DNA of 64,000 bases, taken from assembly GCA_902488525.1 (NCBI GenBank), contig CABTWP010000003.1, positions 4,640 through 68,639 on the forward strand, read 5' to 3'. Positions 16,060-25,237 of the stretch are shown here, piece after piece. The notes under the pieces were generated by a model. It worked only from the letters and a program-made list of their open reading frames with translations, was not told the origin of the DNA and made no database searches. The position numbers and the translations under genes are program-made. This DNA is from an uncultured Collinsella sp. (lineage in GTDB: Bacteria; Actinomycetota; Coriobacteriia; Coriobacteriales; Coriobacteriaceae). Every line of letters begins with the position of its first letter. Within the stretch, counting starts at the first letter, position 1.

Positions 16060-16938
16060 ATGAACAAGCCGAGTGTTTCTGCCGGCGTCGTTGCCGGCGT
16101 TGCTCTGGGAGCCGCGGCGCTGGGTGCGGCCGCCGTCGCTGTTCGTGCTGCCTGTCTGCAGGTCGCACGTACCCGCAATGGGTTGGCGCGTGTGAAACGC
16201 GTGCACGACGAGAGCGGTGACGAAGTCCGCGTATTGGTGCAAGGCGGCGTCTACCAAAGCGCGAGTTACGTTGGCGAGCGTTGGGCGGAGCCCGTCTTTG
16301 CGTACTATCGTGCGTTTGACGACGTGTTTGAGTCCGAGGATGCGATGCGCGATGCTTATGGTCACGGCATCAACCGCATGCTTGTGCTGGGTGGCGGCGG
16401 GTTTGCCTATCCCAAGTTCGCGCTGATGTCGCACGAGGGCTTGCGTATGGACGTCATCGAGTATGACGGAGAGATTACGCGCCTGGCGCGCCGCTGGTTC
16501 TACCTAGACGAGCTGGAGCGCGCGGCGGGCGATCGCCTGCGGGTGATAACCGCTGAGGCTCGCTCGTATCTGGGTGTGACAAGCGTGGGCCATCGTCGCT
16601 ACGACGTGGTCGTGAGCGATTGCTTTGGCGGTGCCGAGCCCGTACGCGAGCTGGCGACGGTTGAGGCATTGCGTTTGGTGCGGGGCAGCCTAAATGTCGG
16701 TGGCGTCTACGTTGCCAATATCGTGAGTGCAAACGAGGGGAGCGATGTGACGTTCCTGCGCGACTGTGCCGCCACGGCGCTTGAGGTGTTCGACCATGCT
16801 TGGGTGGTCCCATGTGGCGATGCAGAGTTCGGCGGCGAGGAGAATTATCTGCTCATCGCCAGCGACGGCGACTACGCCTTTGCCGAAGCCGTGTCCTTCG
16901 ACACCGACTTCCTCGGCACCGTCCTTCACGACAAGTAA
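16060..16938 (+). CDS. Spermidine-synthase-like protein with N-terminal anchor
   Basis: A 292-aa Rossmann-fold protein of the spermidine synthase superfamily. The first about 30 residues are Ala/Val/Gly-rich and hydrophobic, a membrane anchor or signal. Then MLVLGGGGFAYPKFA (motif I), MDVIEYDGEI (motif II acidic residue), and YDVVVSDCFGG (catalytic-Asp region). Classical polyamine synthases have no membrane segment, so the substrate may differ. The start codon directly follows the Elp3 stop, with AAGGAG inside the elp3 end: a translationally coupled pair. Function beyond the superfamily is not assignable. Confidence 0.72.
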   Translation: MNKPSVSAGVVAGVALGAAALGAAAVAVRAACLQVARTRNGLARVKRVHDESGDEVRVLVQGGVYQSASYVGERWAEPVFAYYRAFDDVFESEDAMRDAYGHGINRMLVLGGGGFAYPKFALMSHEGLRMDVIEYDGEITRLARRWFYLDELERAAGDRLRVITAEARSYLGVTSVGHRRYDVVVSDCFGGAEPVRELATVEALRLVRGSLNVGGVYVANIVSANEGSDVTFLRDCAATALEVFDHAWVVPCGDAEFGGEENYLLIASDGDYAFAEAVSFDTDFLGTVLHDK

Positions 16939-16965
16939 GTCTCCCCGTCCCAAAAAAGACTGGTC

Positions 16966-19410
16966 TTAGGCGTGGTCGCGCCAGCTGAGGACGCGCTGCT
17001 TCATACCCTCGATGTCGAGCACGCCTTCGGCAAAGCCCTTGCGCACGAGCTCTTCGGGAACAAACTCGTCGTAGCGGTCAAAATAAGGCACCTCGCCAGG
17101 ACAGACGAGTTCGATGGGATCGAAGTCCTTCTCGGCCTCGGCGGCGAGCACCTCAAAGAACGTCTCCTCGTCGGCCTTCATCTTAAACTGCATAAAGTAC
17201 GGGCGCGACGGGTCGAGTCCGCGAAGGCCCAGCTCCGCGGCACATTTAATCTTGAGCATGCGCTCGAGTGCCAAAAAGGCGTAGCTGCCCAGCCAGGGGA
17301 AGAGCACCCAGGTGTCGCCGCCCAGGTTAATGAGCGGCTTGGTCCCCGCACCCGAAATCTCGGCCGTATGGCGAGCCTGCGCCAGACGGGCCCGCGCGTT
17401 ACCCATAAGGTACGGATACGCCGCGTGCTCGTTGAGCGCCTTGCGCATGCGCTCGAGTACGTGTGTATTGATGTCGCCGGGGCAGTCGCCAAAGTAGGCC
17501 GGCACCCGGCCCTTGACCTGCGTGGCAAAGACGGTGTGACGCTTCCAGTCCACTTCCTCGACAATCCAGCAGTGTCCAGCGATGGCGATGCGCTCACCGG
17601 GCGGGGGCGGATTGACGATCGTGCCCAGCTCGGCCGATTCGCTGCGAACGGTGAACTCCTCGTTTTCCTGGAACACGGCGTAGAACTTAAAGTTGTTGAT
17701 GATGCGCTCGCCCGCGAGACCCACGATGAGTCCGCCGCCCTCGGTGACTTGGATATGGTCGATCTTGATGAGGTGGCGCAGCAGTACGCGATAGTCATCG
17801 GCCGAGATGCGATGGAAATAGCTAAGCGTGAGCACACGCTGGGCAAGCTCTGCCGGCGTGAGCTCTCCGGTGCTGGCAAGCGTCGACATAGTCTGGTGGT
17901 AGAGCAGGCTGTAGGGGAGTCGATCGAGCTCGGGCGGCTCGACCCACTTTTCCTCGCGATAGAGTTGTACGAGCGCGATGCCCTGCAAGAGCTTCCACGG
18001 AATGGTCTCGGGCATCATCGTGCGCGGCTCGGGCTCTTCCTCGCGCATGACAAACCACATCTCGGGCGGAAGATCGCGGCGCCCCGTGCGGCCCATTCGC
18101 TGCAAAAAGGAGCTGACGGTAAACGGCGCATCGATCTGAAACGCACGCTCCAGACGGCCGATATCAATACCGAGTTCCAGCGTAGAGGTGGTGACGGTTG
18201 TCTGTGCCTGCTCCTCGTCGCGCATGAGCTCTTCTGCCGTCTCGCGCAGCGATGCCGAAAGGTTGCCGTGATGGATTAGAAAGCGGTCGGGCTCGTGTCG
18301 ACTTTCGCAGTAGCTGCGCAGCATGGAACACACGGCCTCTGCCTCCTCACGCGAGTTGGCAAAGACCAGGCACTTGCGGCCGCGCGTATGCTCAAAGATA
18401 TAGCCCATACCGGGGTCGGCGTTGTCGGGCGCCGTGTCGGTGGGGTTGAGAAGCGCCTGCTCGGTCGCTCGTGGGATGTCGACTTCGCCCTCGGGGGCCG
18501 AGGAAGTGCGACGGTCTTTGGGAGCGGCCTTGCCCCGTGCCCGCTCACGACGTTGACGGCGTTCCTCCTGTGTAAGCTGTCCGCTGTGGCGCACGTCTTG
18601 GGCGCCAGCCGGCAGCGCCGCGGGCGCCGCCGGCTCAATGCGCTCGCAAGCAAGCATCTCGGCTTCTTGTGGACCCGTGCTCTCGAATCCCCACTGCTGT
18701 GCCTGGGGACCCGAGTTGTAGAAGTGCTCCATGGAGATGCGCCACACGCGGCGCGGTTTCTCAAAGCGGGGGATGATGCAATCGCGTCCTGTTCCCTGTG
18801 AGAGAAAGGCGCCCGTGCGCTCGGGGTCGCCGATGGTGGCAGAAAGGCCGATGCGGCGGGGCTGCACGCCCGCCATGCGCGAGAGGCGCTCGATAAGGCA
18901 GAGCGTCTGACCGCCGCGGTCGCCGCGCATGAGCGAATGAACCTCGTCGATAACCACATAGCGCAGGTCGCAGAACATACGAGGGATTGCCATGTGCTTA
19001 TGGATCAGGAGCGCCTCGAGCGACTCAGGCGTAATCTGCAAGATACCGCTCGGTTTTTTGATGAGCTTAGCCTTGTGCGACTGCGAAACATCGCCATGCC
19101 AGTGCCAGACGGGGATATCGGCCTCTTCGCACAGGTCGTTGAGGCGGACGAACTGATCATTGATGAGTGCCTTGAGGGGGCCGATGTAGAGGGCGCCAAC
19201 GCTCGCGGGCGGGTTCTCCCAAAACTCGGTCAGGATGGGAAAGAAGGCTGCCTCGGTTTTGCCGGAAGCCGTGGATGCCGTCAGGAGCACATTGTCCTGA
19301 GTGTTAAAGATGGCATCAGCTGCTGCAACCTGGATGGAGCGTAGACTCTCCCAATCGTGGGAGTAGATGAAGTCTTGGATAAACGGGGCGTAGCGGTCAA
19401 AGGCGTTCAC
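16966..19410 (-). CDS. Lhr-like SF2 helicase of the TerB/BrxD-like operon
   Basis: An 814-aa ATP-dependent helicase. Motifs: TASTASGKTEAAF (Walker A), IGPLKALINDQ (Ia), TPESLEALL (Ib), VVIDEVHSL (DEVH), GLSATIGD (III), LVFANSREEAEAV (IV), STLELGIDIGRLERAFQ (V), LQRMGRTGRR (VI). A charged insert lies around residues 255-325. It resembles Lhr/BrxH-type helicases. The frame opens at 19440, but GTG at 19410 follows AAAGGAGG closely and is chosen. It is the third gene of a leftward unit behind a BrxD-like ATPase (116-bp gap holding a hairpin repeat) and a TerB-N/TerB-C protein. A DNA-processing or anti-phage role is inferred from context. Confidence 0.85.
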   Translation of the reverse strand: MNAFDRYAPFIQDFIYSHDWESLRSIQVAAADAIFNTQDNVLLTASTASGKTEAAFFPILTEFWENPPASVGALYIGPLKALINDQFVRLNDLCEEADIPVWHWHGDVSQSHKAKLIKKPSGILQITPESLEALLIHKHMAIPRMFCDLRYVVIDEVHSLMRGDRGGQTLCLIERLSRMAGVQPRRIGLSATIGDPERTGAFLSQGTGRDCIIPRFEKPRRVWRISMEHFYNSGPQAQQWGFESTGPQEAEMLACERIEPAAPAALPAGAQDVRHSGQLTQEERRQRRERARGKAAPKDRRTSSAPEGEVDIPRATEQALLNPTDTAPDNADPGMGYIFEHTRGRKCLVFANSREEAEAVCSMLRSYCESRHEPDRFLIHHGNLSASLRETAEELMRDEEQAQTTVTTSTLELGIDIGRLERAFQIDAPFTVSSFLQRMGRTGRRDLPPEMWFVMREEEPEPRTMMPETIPWKLLQGIALVQLYREEKWVEPPELDRLPYSLLYHQTMSTLASTGELTPAELAQRVLTLSYFHRISADDYRVLLRHLIKIDHIQVTEGGGLIVGLAGERIINNFKFYAVFQENEEFTVRSESAELGTIVNPPPPGERIAIAGHCWIVEEVDWKRHTVFATQVKGRVPAYFGDCPGDINTHVLERMRKALNEHAAYPYLMGNARARLAQARHTAEISGAGTKPLINLGGDTWVLFPWLGSYAFLALERMLKIKCAAELGLRGLDPSRPYFMQFKMKADEETFFEVLAAEAEKDFDPIELVCPGEVPYFDRYDEFVPEELVRKGFAEGVLDIEGMKQRVLSWRDHA

Positions 19411-19491
19411 GGGGCCTCCTTTCAAAAACGAATCTCTCAATGCGGTGGGCAGTGGCTTGCTGCATTACTGCCTCGACGTTTGCCCAGATAA

Positions 19492-19528
19492 AACCTGCCA
19501 AAATAAACCTGTCCCTTTTTGGCAGGTT
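19492..19528. repeat. REP-like hairpin at an operon junction
   Basis: AACCTGCCAAAA (19492-19503) pairs with TTTTGGCAGGTT (19517-19528) around a loop containing CCTGTCCC. On the minus strand this is GGGACAGG, the same core as in the repeat at 5371-5423. The right arm overlaps the stop codon of the ATPase gene. On the minus strand TTTATC follows the hairpin, so it may also weaken transcription into the helicase gene. Confidence 0.7.
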
Positions 19529-20831
19529 AGATGGTGAATTCGGCGAAGTTGCGGTCGCCGCCTGCGGTGCCGGCGTCGCCTGTTGCGGCTGCCGGCGCCA
19601 GCGCGTCGCCGCCGACGCTTTGCAGCAACTCGGCCACATTTGCATCGGGGTTCTGACACAGGATATCGAGCAGCTCGATAAAGTCACGAATGACCTCACG
19701 GGGCGTCAGGTGCGTATCGGCTCCCACGCGGCCAAACTCAATCTTGAGAAAGTTCACCAAGTCGTTCTCGGTAAGCGTGGGCGTCCAGCCAAAGTAGCCG
19801 GCATGGATCTGCATGAGCTTTTCGATGAGCACCAGCAGCTCCTCGTAGGTGAGCGGCTGCAGGCGGATGATGGGCGCGAGCATGTCTTTGAGATCATCTC
19901 GCGCAAAGCGACCCTGAGCGAGTCGGCTGCGCAGAGCTTCGTAGGAGAACACGCCGCGGCGGCGGTCTTCGATGGAGGTTGGCGTGCCGCCCATGATCAT
20001 GCCCAGGTACTGCGCCTTGCCCTGGAGCGTGTCGTTGTACATAGTCAGGATCTTCTCGTAGTTGTATTGGCGCGTGATCGCGTTGGGAATCTTGTACAGA
20101 TTCACGAGTTCGTCGATGAGCACCAGCATGCCCTTGTATCCGCTGCAGACCAAAAAGCGTGCAATGAGCTTAACGTAGTCGTACCAGTCGTCATCGCTGA
20201 TGATGGTCGAGGAGCCCAGCTCAGCGCGTGCCTCGCTCTTGGTGCGGTACTCGCCGCGAATCCATTTGGTCACGCGGCTCATAGCCTCTTCATCGCCCTC
20301 GGATACGGCCATGCGATAGCGGCGGAGCATGCGGGTGAAGTCGAAGCCGTGGACCATCTCCTCGAGCGGGGCCAGTTGGGCATTGACGACCGACTCGTCG
20401 ACGTCGGCACACGAGGCGACCCAGCGATCCAAAATAAGGTTGAGCGCACCACCCTCGGGGCGCGTCTTGGTCGATATATTGCGGATGAGCTCGCGGTAGG
20501 TGGCAAGGCCCTGTCCCTGACCGCCCTGCAGGCGGCGCTCGGGCGACAGGTCGGCATCAGCGACGACGAATCCCTCGCCCATGGCGTGCGTGCGGATGGT
20601 CTGGAGCAAAAAGCTCTTGCCGGCGCCGTAACGACCGACTAAGAAGCGGAAGCTCGCGCCGCCATCGGCGATGAGACTCAAATCGGTGAGCAGGGCGCGA
20701 ATCTCGACCTCGCGACCCACGGTGATATAGGGAAGGCCGATGCGCGGGACCACGCCGCCCTTGAGCGAGTTAAGGATAACGGCGGCGACGCGTTTGGGTA
20801 CACGGGGCGCTGCGGATGCGGTATCACTCAT
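19527..20831 (-). CDS. BrxD/DUF2791-like P-loop ATPase
   Basis: A 434-aa ATPase. Walker A is FLVGRYGAGKSFLLQ (about residue 65); Walker B/switch is GMLVLIDELVNLYKI (about 232-246); the middle segment RRRGVFSYEALRSRL is typical of the BREX-system ATP-binding family (BrxD, DUF2791). BREX BrxD is thought to load or regulate partner factors; here the other BREX genes (pglZ, pglX, brxC) are absent. The last 30 residues are Ala/Gly-rich. Its start overlaps the stop of the TerB-domain gene by 8 bases, indicating coupled translation and probably a physical complex. Confidence 0.85.
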   Translation of the reverse strand: MSDTASAAPRVPKRVAAVILNSLKGGVVPRIGLPYITVGREVEIRALLTDLSLIADGGASFRFLVGRYGAGKSFLLQTIRTHAMGEGFVVADADLSPERRLQGGQGQGLATYRELIRNISTKTRPEGGALNLILDRWVASCADVDESVVNAQLAPLEEMVHGFDFTRMLRRYRMAVSEGDEEAMSRVTKWIRGEYRTKSEARAELGSSTIISDDDWYDYVKLIARFLVCSGYKGMLVLIDELVNLYKIPNAITRQYNYEKILTMYNDTLQGKAQYLGMIMGGTPTSIEDRRRGVFSYEALRSRLAQGRFARDDLKDMLAPIIRLQPLTYEELLVLIEKLMQIHAGYFGWTPTLTENDLVNFLKIEFGRVGADTHLTPREVIRDFIELLDILCQNPDANVAELLQSVGGDALAPAAATGDAGTAGGDRNFAEFTI

Positions 20832-22584
20832 GGTCTAGGTATCCTCTCACGTCTGCTTCGTAGTCCTCGATAATCTGCGGCCCTGCCGCGCTAAATTCAA
20901 TTACGGTGTCGCCCACCAGGTCAAAGAGCGCCTCGTTGATGCTGTCGACGAGCATGTCCTCGCTCTGCCCCGATTGCACTACCGCCGATTCCGCCTGTAC
21001 TGCGTTGTGCTCGAGCAGCGCGCGGAGATAGGCGTCTGCGGCAGGCGTGAGTTCGTTCGTGGCGTCAGCGGGCGCAACAGCTGCGAACGCGGGCGTCGGC
21101 GCGAGAAGCGGTGCCACGACACCAAACTGTTCGGTGGATATGGTTGGCTCGTCGGTCTCGTCCTGCCGAATGGGTGCCGCGACCGCCTCGACAATCGCGT
21201 CGGCTACGGGCTCGGCTTCCGGTTGCCCTGAGTCCGCTGCCTCGGCTTCCACAGGTGCGCCGTCCTCGCGCTCTTCGTCGATTAAAAGTGCTTCGCGCGT
21301 TTGCGCAGCGGCGCTCCGAATGTGCCCCAGCTGACTCAGATCGATATCGATCTTGACGGGCTGGTGTGCGGCGTCCCACGAAAGCCATGCCATGATCTCG
21401 TCATCGATAATCTTGGCCAGATATTTGGGGACCTTTTCTTCCTTAAGGGGATGGGCGGGGTCCAGCGCCAGGCGCAGGCGTTGGTCGCAGGCGCGCATCA
21501 TTTCACCGAGCTTGCTGCTCTTTTGCCTACTACCATGGATACGCATACATTCCCAAAAGCCGTTTTGGCAACGGTAGATGTGGATGGGATCCAGGCGGTA
21601 TTCGCAGTCCTCGTGGCGCTCGGGCGCAAAGAATACGGCCGAGGCAAACATGGTGTAGGGCATGGCCGTCTCCTCCCCAAACAAGCTCGCTACGATGCCG
21701 GTCTTTCGGTGCGTGTCATAGTAGCGCGCCATGCGGACATACACGGCGCATGCCACGTGGCGCAGATCGCGGTGGTGGCTGCGGTCGAGCCGCGAGTTAC
21801 TTAGGTTGTACGTGGAGAGGGCGTTGATGGCGGCCATGAGTCGCTCCTCGCGCACCTCATCGGGCGGAAGGGGGAGCGTGGGCTCGGAGGTTTTGCGACG
21901 TTTGGGGGTCTGGTCGGACGGTGCCGGTGCCGGTACAAGGTCTCGTGCCGCGCGCCGCAGCTCGATAAGGGCGTTATCGAACATGACGGTTTTAGAGTCG
22001 CGGAGCAGCTTGGGGTCGAGCCCATGGAATACGGCGTAATCCTGCAACCACACGCGTGCAAACCGGTCGATGCCGGGCTCGAAGGCGCGATAGACATCCC
22101 AAAAGGCCTTGATCTTGTTAAAACCGTCGAGCGGGTCATCTACGCCAATGCCGCAAATCAGCTCATAGAGATACAGAAAGGCAAAGGACGTAGACGTTTC
22201 CTCGACGGTTCCGCGGCGCACTTGGGCACGCCAGGTAAAGTAGCCGCGCAGCTGCCGGTCGCTCATGGCGTTGTAGGTGGGAAAGTACGACTTAAAGGTG
22301 CCGTTGTAGGGACAGTCGTCCTCAAAGTCGGCCATCAGCAGGCCCTGGCGGTAAAAAAGCTCGGCTTCCGAAAGCCAGCGGCCCGCACCGCCCTTGGGGT
22401 CATCCTGCCAGCGCGATATCTCGCGCATTTTACGGTACTGGTCGGGGAGGAAATTCTGCATCTGTCGGCCGGTTTTGAGAATCGGCTCGTCTGCGTAGAT
22501 TTCGTTTGAGAAGCGGGTGGACTGATGGGTCCGGGCCTCGGCCATAATGCGCTCGATGAGCATCTTGATGTCCTGGTCGGCCAC
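20824..22584 (-). CDS. TerB-N/TerB-C domain protein
   Basis: A 586-aa protein starting at GTG (22584) after GAGAGGAGGAGCG. The TerB-N-like region spans about residues 45-230 (KSYFPTYNAMSDRQLRGYFT, FAFLYLYELICGIG). The middle and C-terminal part resembles TerB-C, then an acidic low-complexity linker (about 430-510) and a final helical segment. TerB-N/TerB-C proteins are known from comparative genomics of Ter (tellurite/stress) systems, next to ATPases and helicases, with suggested roles in DNA processing or phage response. First gene of the three-gene leftward unit. Function in this organism is inferred. Confidence 0.8.
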   Translation of the reverse strand: MADQDIKMLIERIMAEARTHQSTRFSNEIYADEPILKTGRQMQNFLPDQYRKMREISRWQDDPKGGAGRWLSEAELFYRQGLLMADFEDDCPYNGTFKSYFPTYNAMSDRQLRGYFTWRAQVRRGTVEETSTSFAFLYLYELICGIGVDDPLDGFNKIKAFWDVYRAFEPGIDRFARVWLQDYAVFHGLDPKLLRDSKTVMFDNALIELRRAARDLVPAPAPSDQTPKRRKTSEPTLPLPPDEVREERLMAAINALSTYNLSNSRLDRSHHRDLRHVACAVYVRMARYYDTHRKTGIVASLFGEETAMPYTMFASAVFFAPERHEDCEYRLDPIHIYRCQNGFWECMRIHGSRQKSSKLGEMMRACDQRLRLALDPAHPLKEEKVPKYLAKIIDDEIMAWLSWDAAHQPVKIDIDLSQLGHIRSAAAQTREALLIDEEREDGAPVEAEAADSGQPEAEPVADAIVEAVAAPIRQDETDEPTISTEQFGVVAPLLAPTPAFAAVAPADATNELTPAADAYLRALLEHNAVQAESAVVQSGQSEDMLVDSINEALFDLVGDTVIEFSAAGPQIIEDYEADVRGYLDHE

Positions 22585-22671
22585 CGCTCCTCCTCTCGAA
22601 CGCAGCTACGGTGACCTCATATCATAGCACAGCATCAAACAGGTGTTCGAGATACCGCTGCGTTGATAGAT

Positions 22672-23388
22672 TTAGAACAGGAGGGCGTAGATGACGGCGA
22701 TGACGACGGAGGGGAGCATATTGGCCGTGCGGAAGGTCTGAGGACGGATGAGGTTGACGCCGACGCAGAAGATGAGCATGGAGCCTACGAGCGAAAGGCT
22801 GTTGAGGGCTGCTGTGGTCATGATGGGGGAGAGCGCGCCGGCAAACAACGTGATCGTCCCCTGGAACACGGCTACGGGCAGGGCCGAGAAGATGCAGCCG
22901 CGTCCGAGCGACGCCGTCATGGTGCAGACGATGATGCAGTCCAGTGCGCCCTTGAGGGCAAGCGTTGACCAGTCGCCGAGCAGGCCGTCCTGGATCGATC
23001 CCACAATTGCCATGGCGCCGATACACACGGTGAGTGAAGTCGAGACAAAAGCGTTGGTGAACTCGTTATCGCCCTCACTGCCGGTCTTGCGCTTGAGCCA
23101 TTCGCCAAGGTTCTCGATGGCGGCTTCCAAGTTGACGGCCTCGCCGATGAGCGAACCGAGCGCAAATGAGACGATGAGCATGGTGGTGCCGGTGGTCGCT
23201 AGCGCCTTCCCATCGATAAGGAGCATCTTTTGCATGGTGCCGCCAAGGCCGATAAACAGGACGCACAGCCCCGATGCTTTCATGAGTGTGTCTTGGATGC
23301 GCGGTGTGATGAAGCGGCCGCCCGCTAATCCCAAAAGACCGCCCGCAACTAAAAGCACAACGTTGATGATTGTTCCCAAGCCCGGCAT
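22672..23388 (-). CDS. DUF554 family membrane protein
   Basis: A 238-aa integral membrane protein with about seven hydrophobic segments and Gly-rich helices (GTIINVVLLVAGGLLGLAGG, LCVLFIGLGGTM, TMLIVSFALGSLIGE). This is the DUF554/YdfK family, possibly a transporter; the substrate is not known. The ATG at 23388 is preceded by AGGAGGG and starts the family-like sequence; the frame extends to 23457 without support. It is upstream of the TerB unit on the same strand with an 87-bp gap, so read-through is possible but a functional link is not implied. Confidence 0.82.
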   Translation of the reverse strand: MPGLGTIINVVLLVAGGLLGLAGGRFITPRIQDTLMKASGLCVLFIGLGGTMQKMLLIDGKALATTGTTMLIVSFALGSLIGEAVNLEAAIENLGEWLKRKTGSEGDNEFTNAFVSTSLTVCIGAMAIVGSIQDGLLGDWSTLALKGALDCIIVCTMTASLGRGCIFSALPVAVFQGTITLFAGALSPIMTTAALNSLSLVGSMLIFCVGVNLIRPQTFRTANMLPSVVIAVIYALLF

Positions 23389-23506
23389 GAGCCCTCCTGT
23401 ATTGATGCCAACGTGGCAATCGTAGCAGAACGAAATGCGAGGCACATCGCGACTCATCTAATACGTTATATAAGTGGTGTTAGGAATGATGTGCAGCATT
23501 TAAGCC

Positions 23507-24937
23507 TCAGGTGGTTGTCGGGACATAGGGATAGTATTCAAAGCGCAGTGTCATAAGCCGCTGCGGGGATTCAATAGCCGCGGCGATGATATTGGCATCG
23601 CGGGCACGATCAAACCCTTCGAGTTCGATCTGATACGAGACGTCTTGCATAATGTCCAGACGTCGCCAGGCTAGGAGTGTGTCACCATCGAATTCCAAGG
23701 TCTTGCCTCCGTCTGGAGCAACGGCGTATAGACGCAGCTTGGCGGTGGTTGCAGGGTCGACAACCGTGACCTTTTTAATTTCGTTTCGAGTATTCTTGGC
23801 GCCCAACAAGGTGAGCAGTGTTGGGGCCACGACCTCGCCCGATGGCAAAAAGACGACTTCGATGGATTCGGGAAATGCGATGATAGCCGACTTGCGGACG
23901 GGCTGATTGGCGGCGGCAACTTCGATGTTCGCAGCGTCGATGACCTCTGTGTGGTCGAGTGCGGCAAGCACGCAACAGTTACCTTCATCGATCTCTTGAG
24001 GATCAGCAAGCCCCAGACTGTCCGCGAGCTCGGGATCGTTTGGATCGGCAGCGGGCTCATTCGGTGCTTCGAAAGAAGCTGGGGCGCTGTTTGTCGGCGA
24101 CGGCGTGTCGCCCGCACCTGCTTCTTTATCCGCGCTCTCTTCTTGTATGGTTGCGTTGATGGGTTCGTCGTTTGAGGGGAGCGTCTTGGCGTCAAGCGCG
24201 GAGGGGAGAATTCCGATGGCTCCGGATCCGTTCCACTCCATTTCGAGAAGCGCCGGGTCGGCAAGAATGCGTTGCCTGCTTTGCGCGTGGGCATCGATTT
24301 CAATAGGGCCTGCCTCTATCCCTCGTGTAAGACTGAGTGATCCGGCTGGCTTCTCGAAATGAGCGTTTGTGTCTTTGGCGCTGACGGCGTAGAACAGCAG
24401 GGACGCTTCTCCCGCCGCGATGGCATCGGTGCCGGCTTTGGTCAGTCGCAACGATGCCGTGAATGAGAGGGTGGGCTGCGCATCGTCTGCATTCGCGGCG
24501 GCGCAGCCCAGACATATACCGCCTCCTTTCTCGAAAAACGTACCGTCGAAGGCGACCTTCGCTCCGTTCGCCGAGTCATCGACCGAAGCGATGTCGATGC
24601 GCAGCTCTAAATTGCATGGATCGCCATCCGCATCGAGCACAACCGAGCGCCACATGCAGACGGCGCACCCCGCCTGGGAGCCGTTTGCCTTGTTCGAACG
24701 ATTGATATCCACGACTATCGAGCCGTCCGTATTACGACGAAGGCATCCCGAGGTTGAGATTGCGGCTTGTGCGATCGAAAAACGCTTACACGCAATGGCA
24801 CTCGACGGATTTGGTGCGGAGCTTAGGGCTGCTGGTAAGGAGTCTGCCATGACGGGAGTCGCCCAAGCGGCGACGGGCGTTCCGGTTGCGAGCGCGCCGC
24901 AGAGTGCGACGACGGGCAAAAGGTTCTTTGATGCCAT
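23507..24937 (-). CDS. Secreted hypothetical protein, Cys-containing (476 aa)
   Basis: Begins with a signal peptide (MASKNLLPVVALCGALATG..., likely cleaved after AWA around residue 26). The next 130 residues hold several cysteines (CKRF, SGCLRR, CAVCMW, CLGCA) that could form disulphides or bind metal; a linker rich in Pro, Ala, Asp and Glu (about 265-320) separates a second beta-rich part. No anchor is seen at the C-terminus (ends YPYVPTTT). RBS AAGGAG precedes the ATG, 18 bases after the LAQTG-protein stop. Last gene of a five-gene surface-protein block. Codon use is slightly less GC-biased than in flanking housekeeping genes. Function unknown. Confidence 0.75.
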   Translation of the reverse strand: MASKNLLPVVALCGALATGTPVAAWATPVMADSLPAALSSAPNPSSAIACKRFSIAQAAISTSGCLRRNTDGSIVVDINRSNKANGSQAGCAVCMWRSVVLDADGDPCNLELRIDIASVDDSANGAKVAFDGTFFEKGGGICLGCAAANADDAQPTLSFTASLRLTKAGTDAIAAGEASLLFYAVSAKDTNAHFEKPAGSLSLTRGIEAGPIEIDAHAQSRQRILADPALLEMEWNGSGAIGILPSALDAKTLPSNDEPINATIQEESADKEAGAGDTPSPTNSAPASFEAPNEPAADPNDPELADSLGLADPQEIDEGNCCVLAALDHTEVIDAANIEVAAANQPVRKSAIIAFPESIEVVFLPSGEVVAPTLLTLLGAKNTRNEIKKVTVVDPATTAKLRLYAVAPDGGKTLEFDGDTLLAWRRLDIMQDVSYQIELEGFDRARDANIIAAAIESPQRLMTLRFEYYPYVPTTT

Positions 24938-24955
24938 GGGGTCTCCTTAGCTAAT

Positions 24956-25237
24956 TTAGTGCGGCCTGTCCGTGTTTTGTTTCTGGCTGCGTTTGATGTG
25001 CAGACCGAGGCCGGCGGTCCCCGCGCCTGCTGCTGCGGCGCCTGCTGCCAAGAGCCATCGTCTGTCGCCTGTCTGCGCCAACGGTTCCTCGCGGTCGCCG
25101 CGGTCGAGCTCCGAGAGGTCGACCGTCACTTGCGTGGCGGCCTGCGCCTGTTCTTGCTGGGCAAAGGCCATGGCTGGCCCAAACGCTAGGATGCTGACGG
25201 CGGCGGCCAGGGCGACAGCCTTATGCCGTGTGCGCAC
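24956..25237 (-). CDS. Small sortase-type anchored surface protein (LAQTG)
   Basis: A 93-aa protein with a signal peptide (basic RTRHK, then AVALAAAVSILAFGPAMAFA), a short mature region, and a C-terminal sorting signal: LAQTG followed by a hydrophobic Ala/Gly stretch and a KR-containing tail. LAxTG is a known variant of LPxTG. I start at GTG (25237), which overlaps the upstream stop by 17 bases; an upstream TTG at 25267 is less likely. The mature part is only about 35 residues, so it may act as a wall-linked stub or pilus-base-like piece. No sortase is in the window. Confidence 0.65.
   Translation of the reverse strand: MRTRHKAVALAAAVSILAFGPAMAFAQQEQAQAATQVTVDLSELDRGDREEPLAQTGDRRWLLAAGAAAAGAGTAGLGLHIKRSQKQNTDRPH

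Noticed and set aside
16966..22584. Complete BREX system
   Set aside because: Only BrxD-like and helicase parts are present; pglZ, pglX and brxC are missing within the window.
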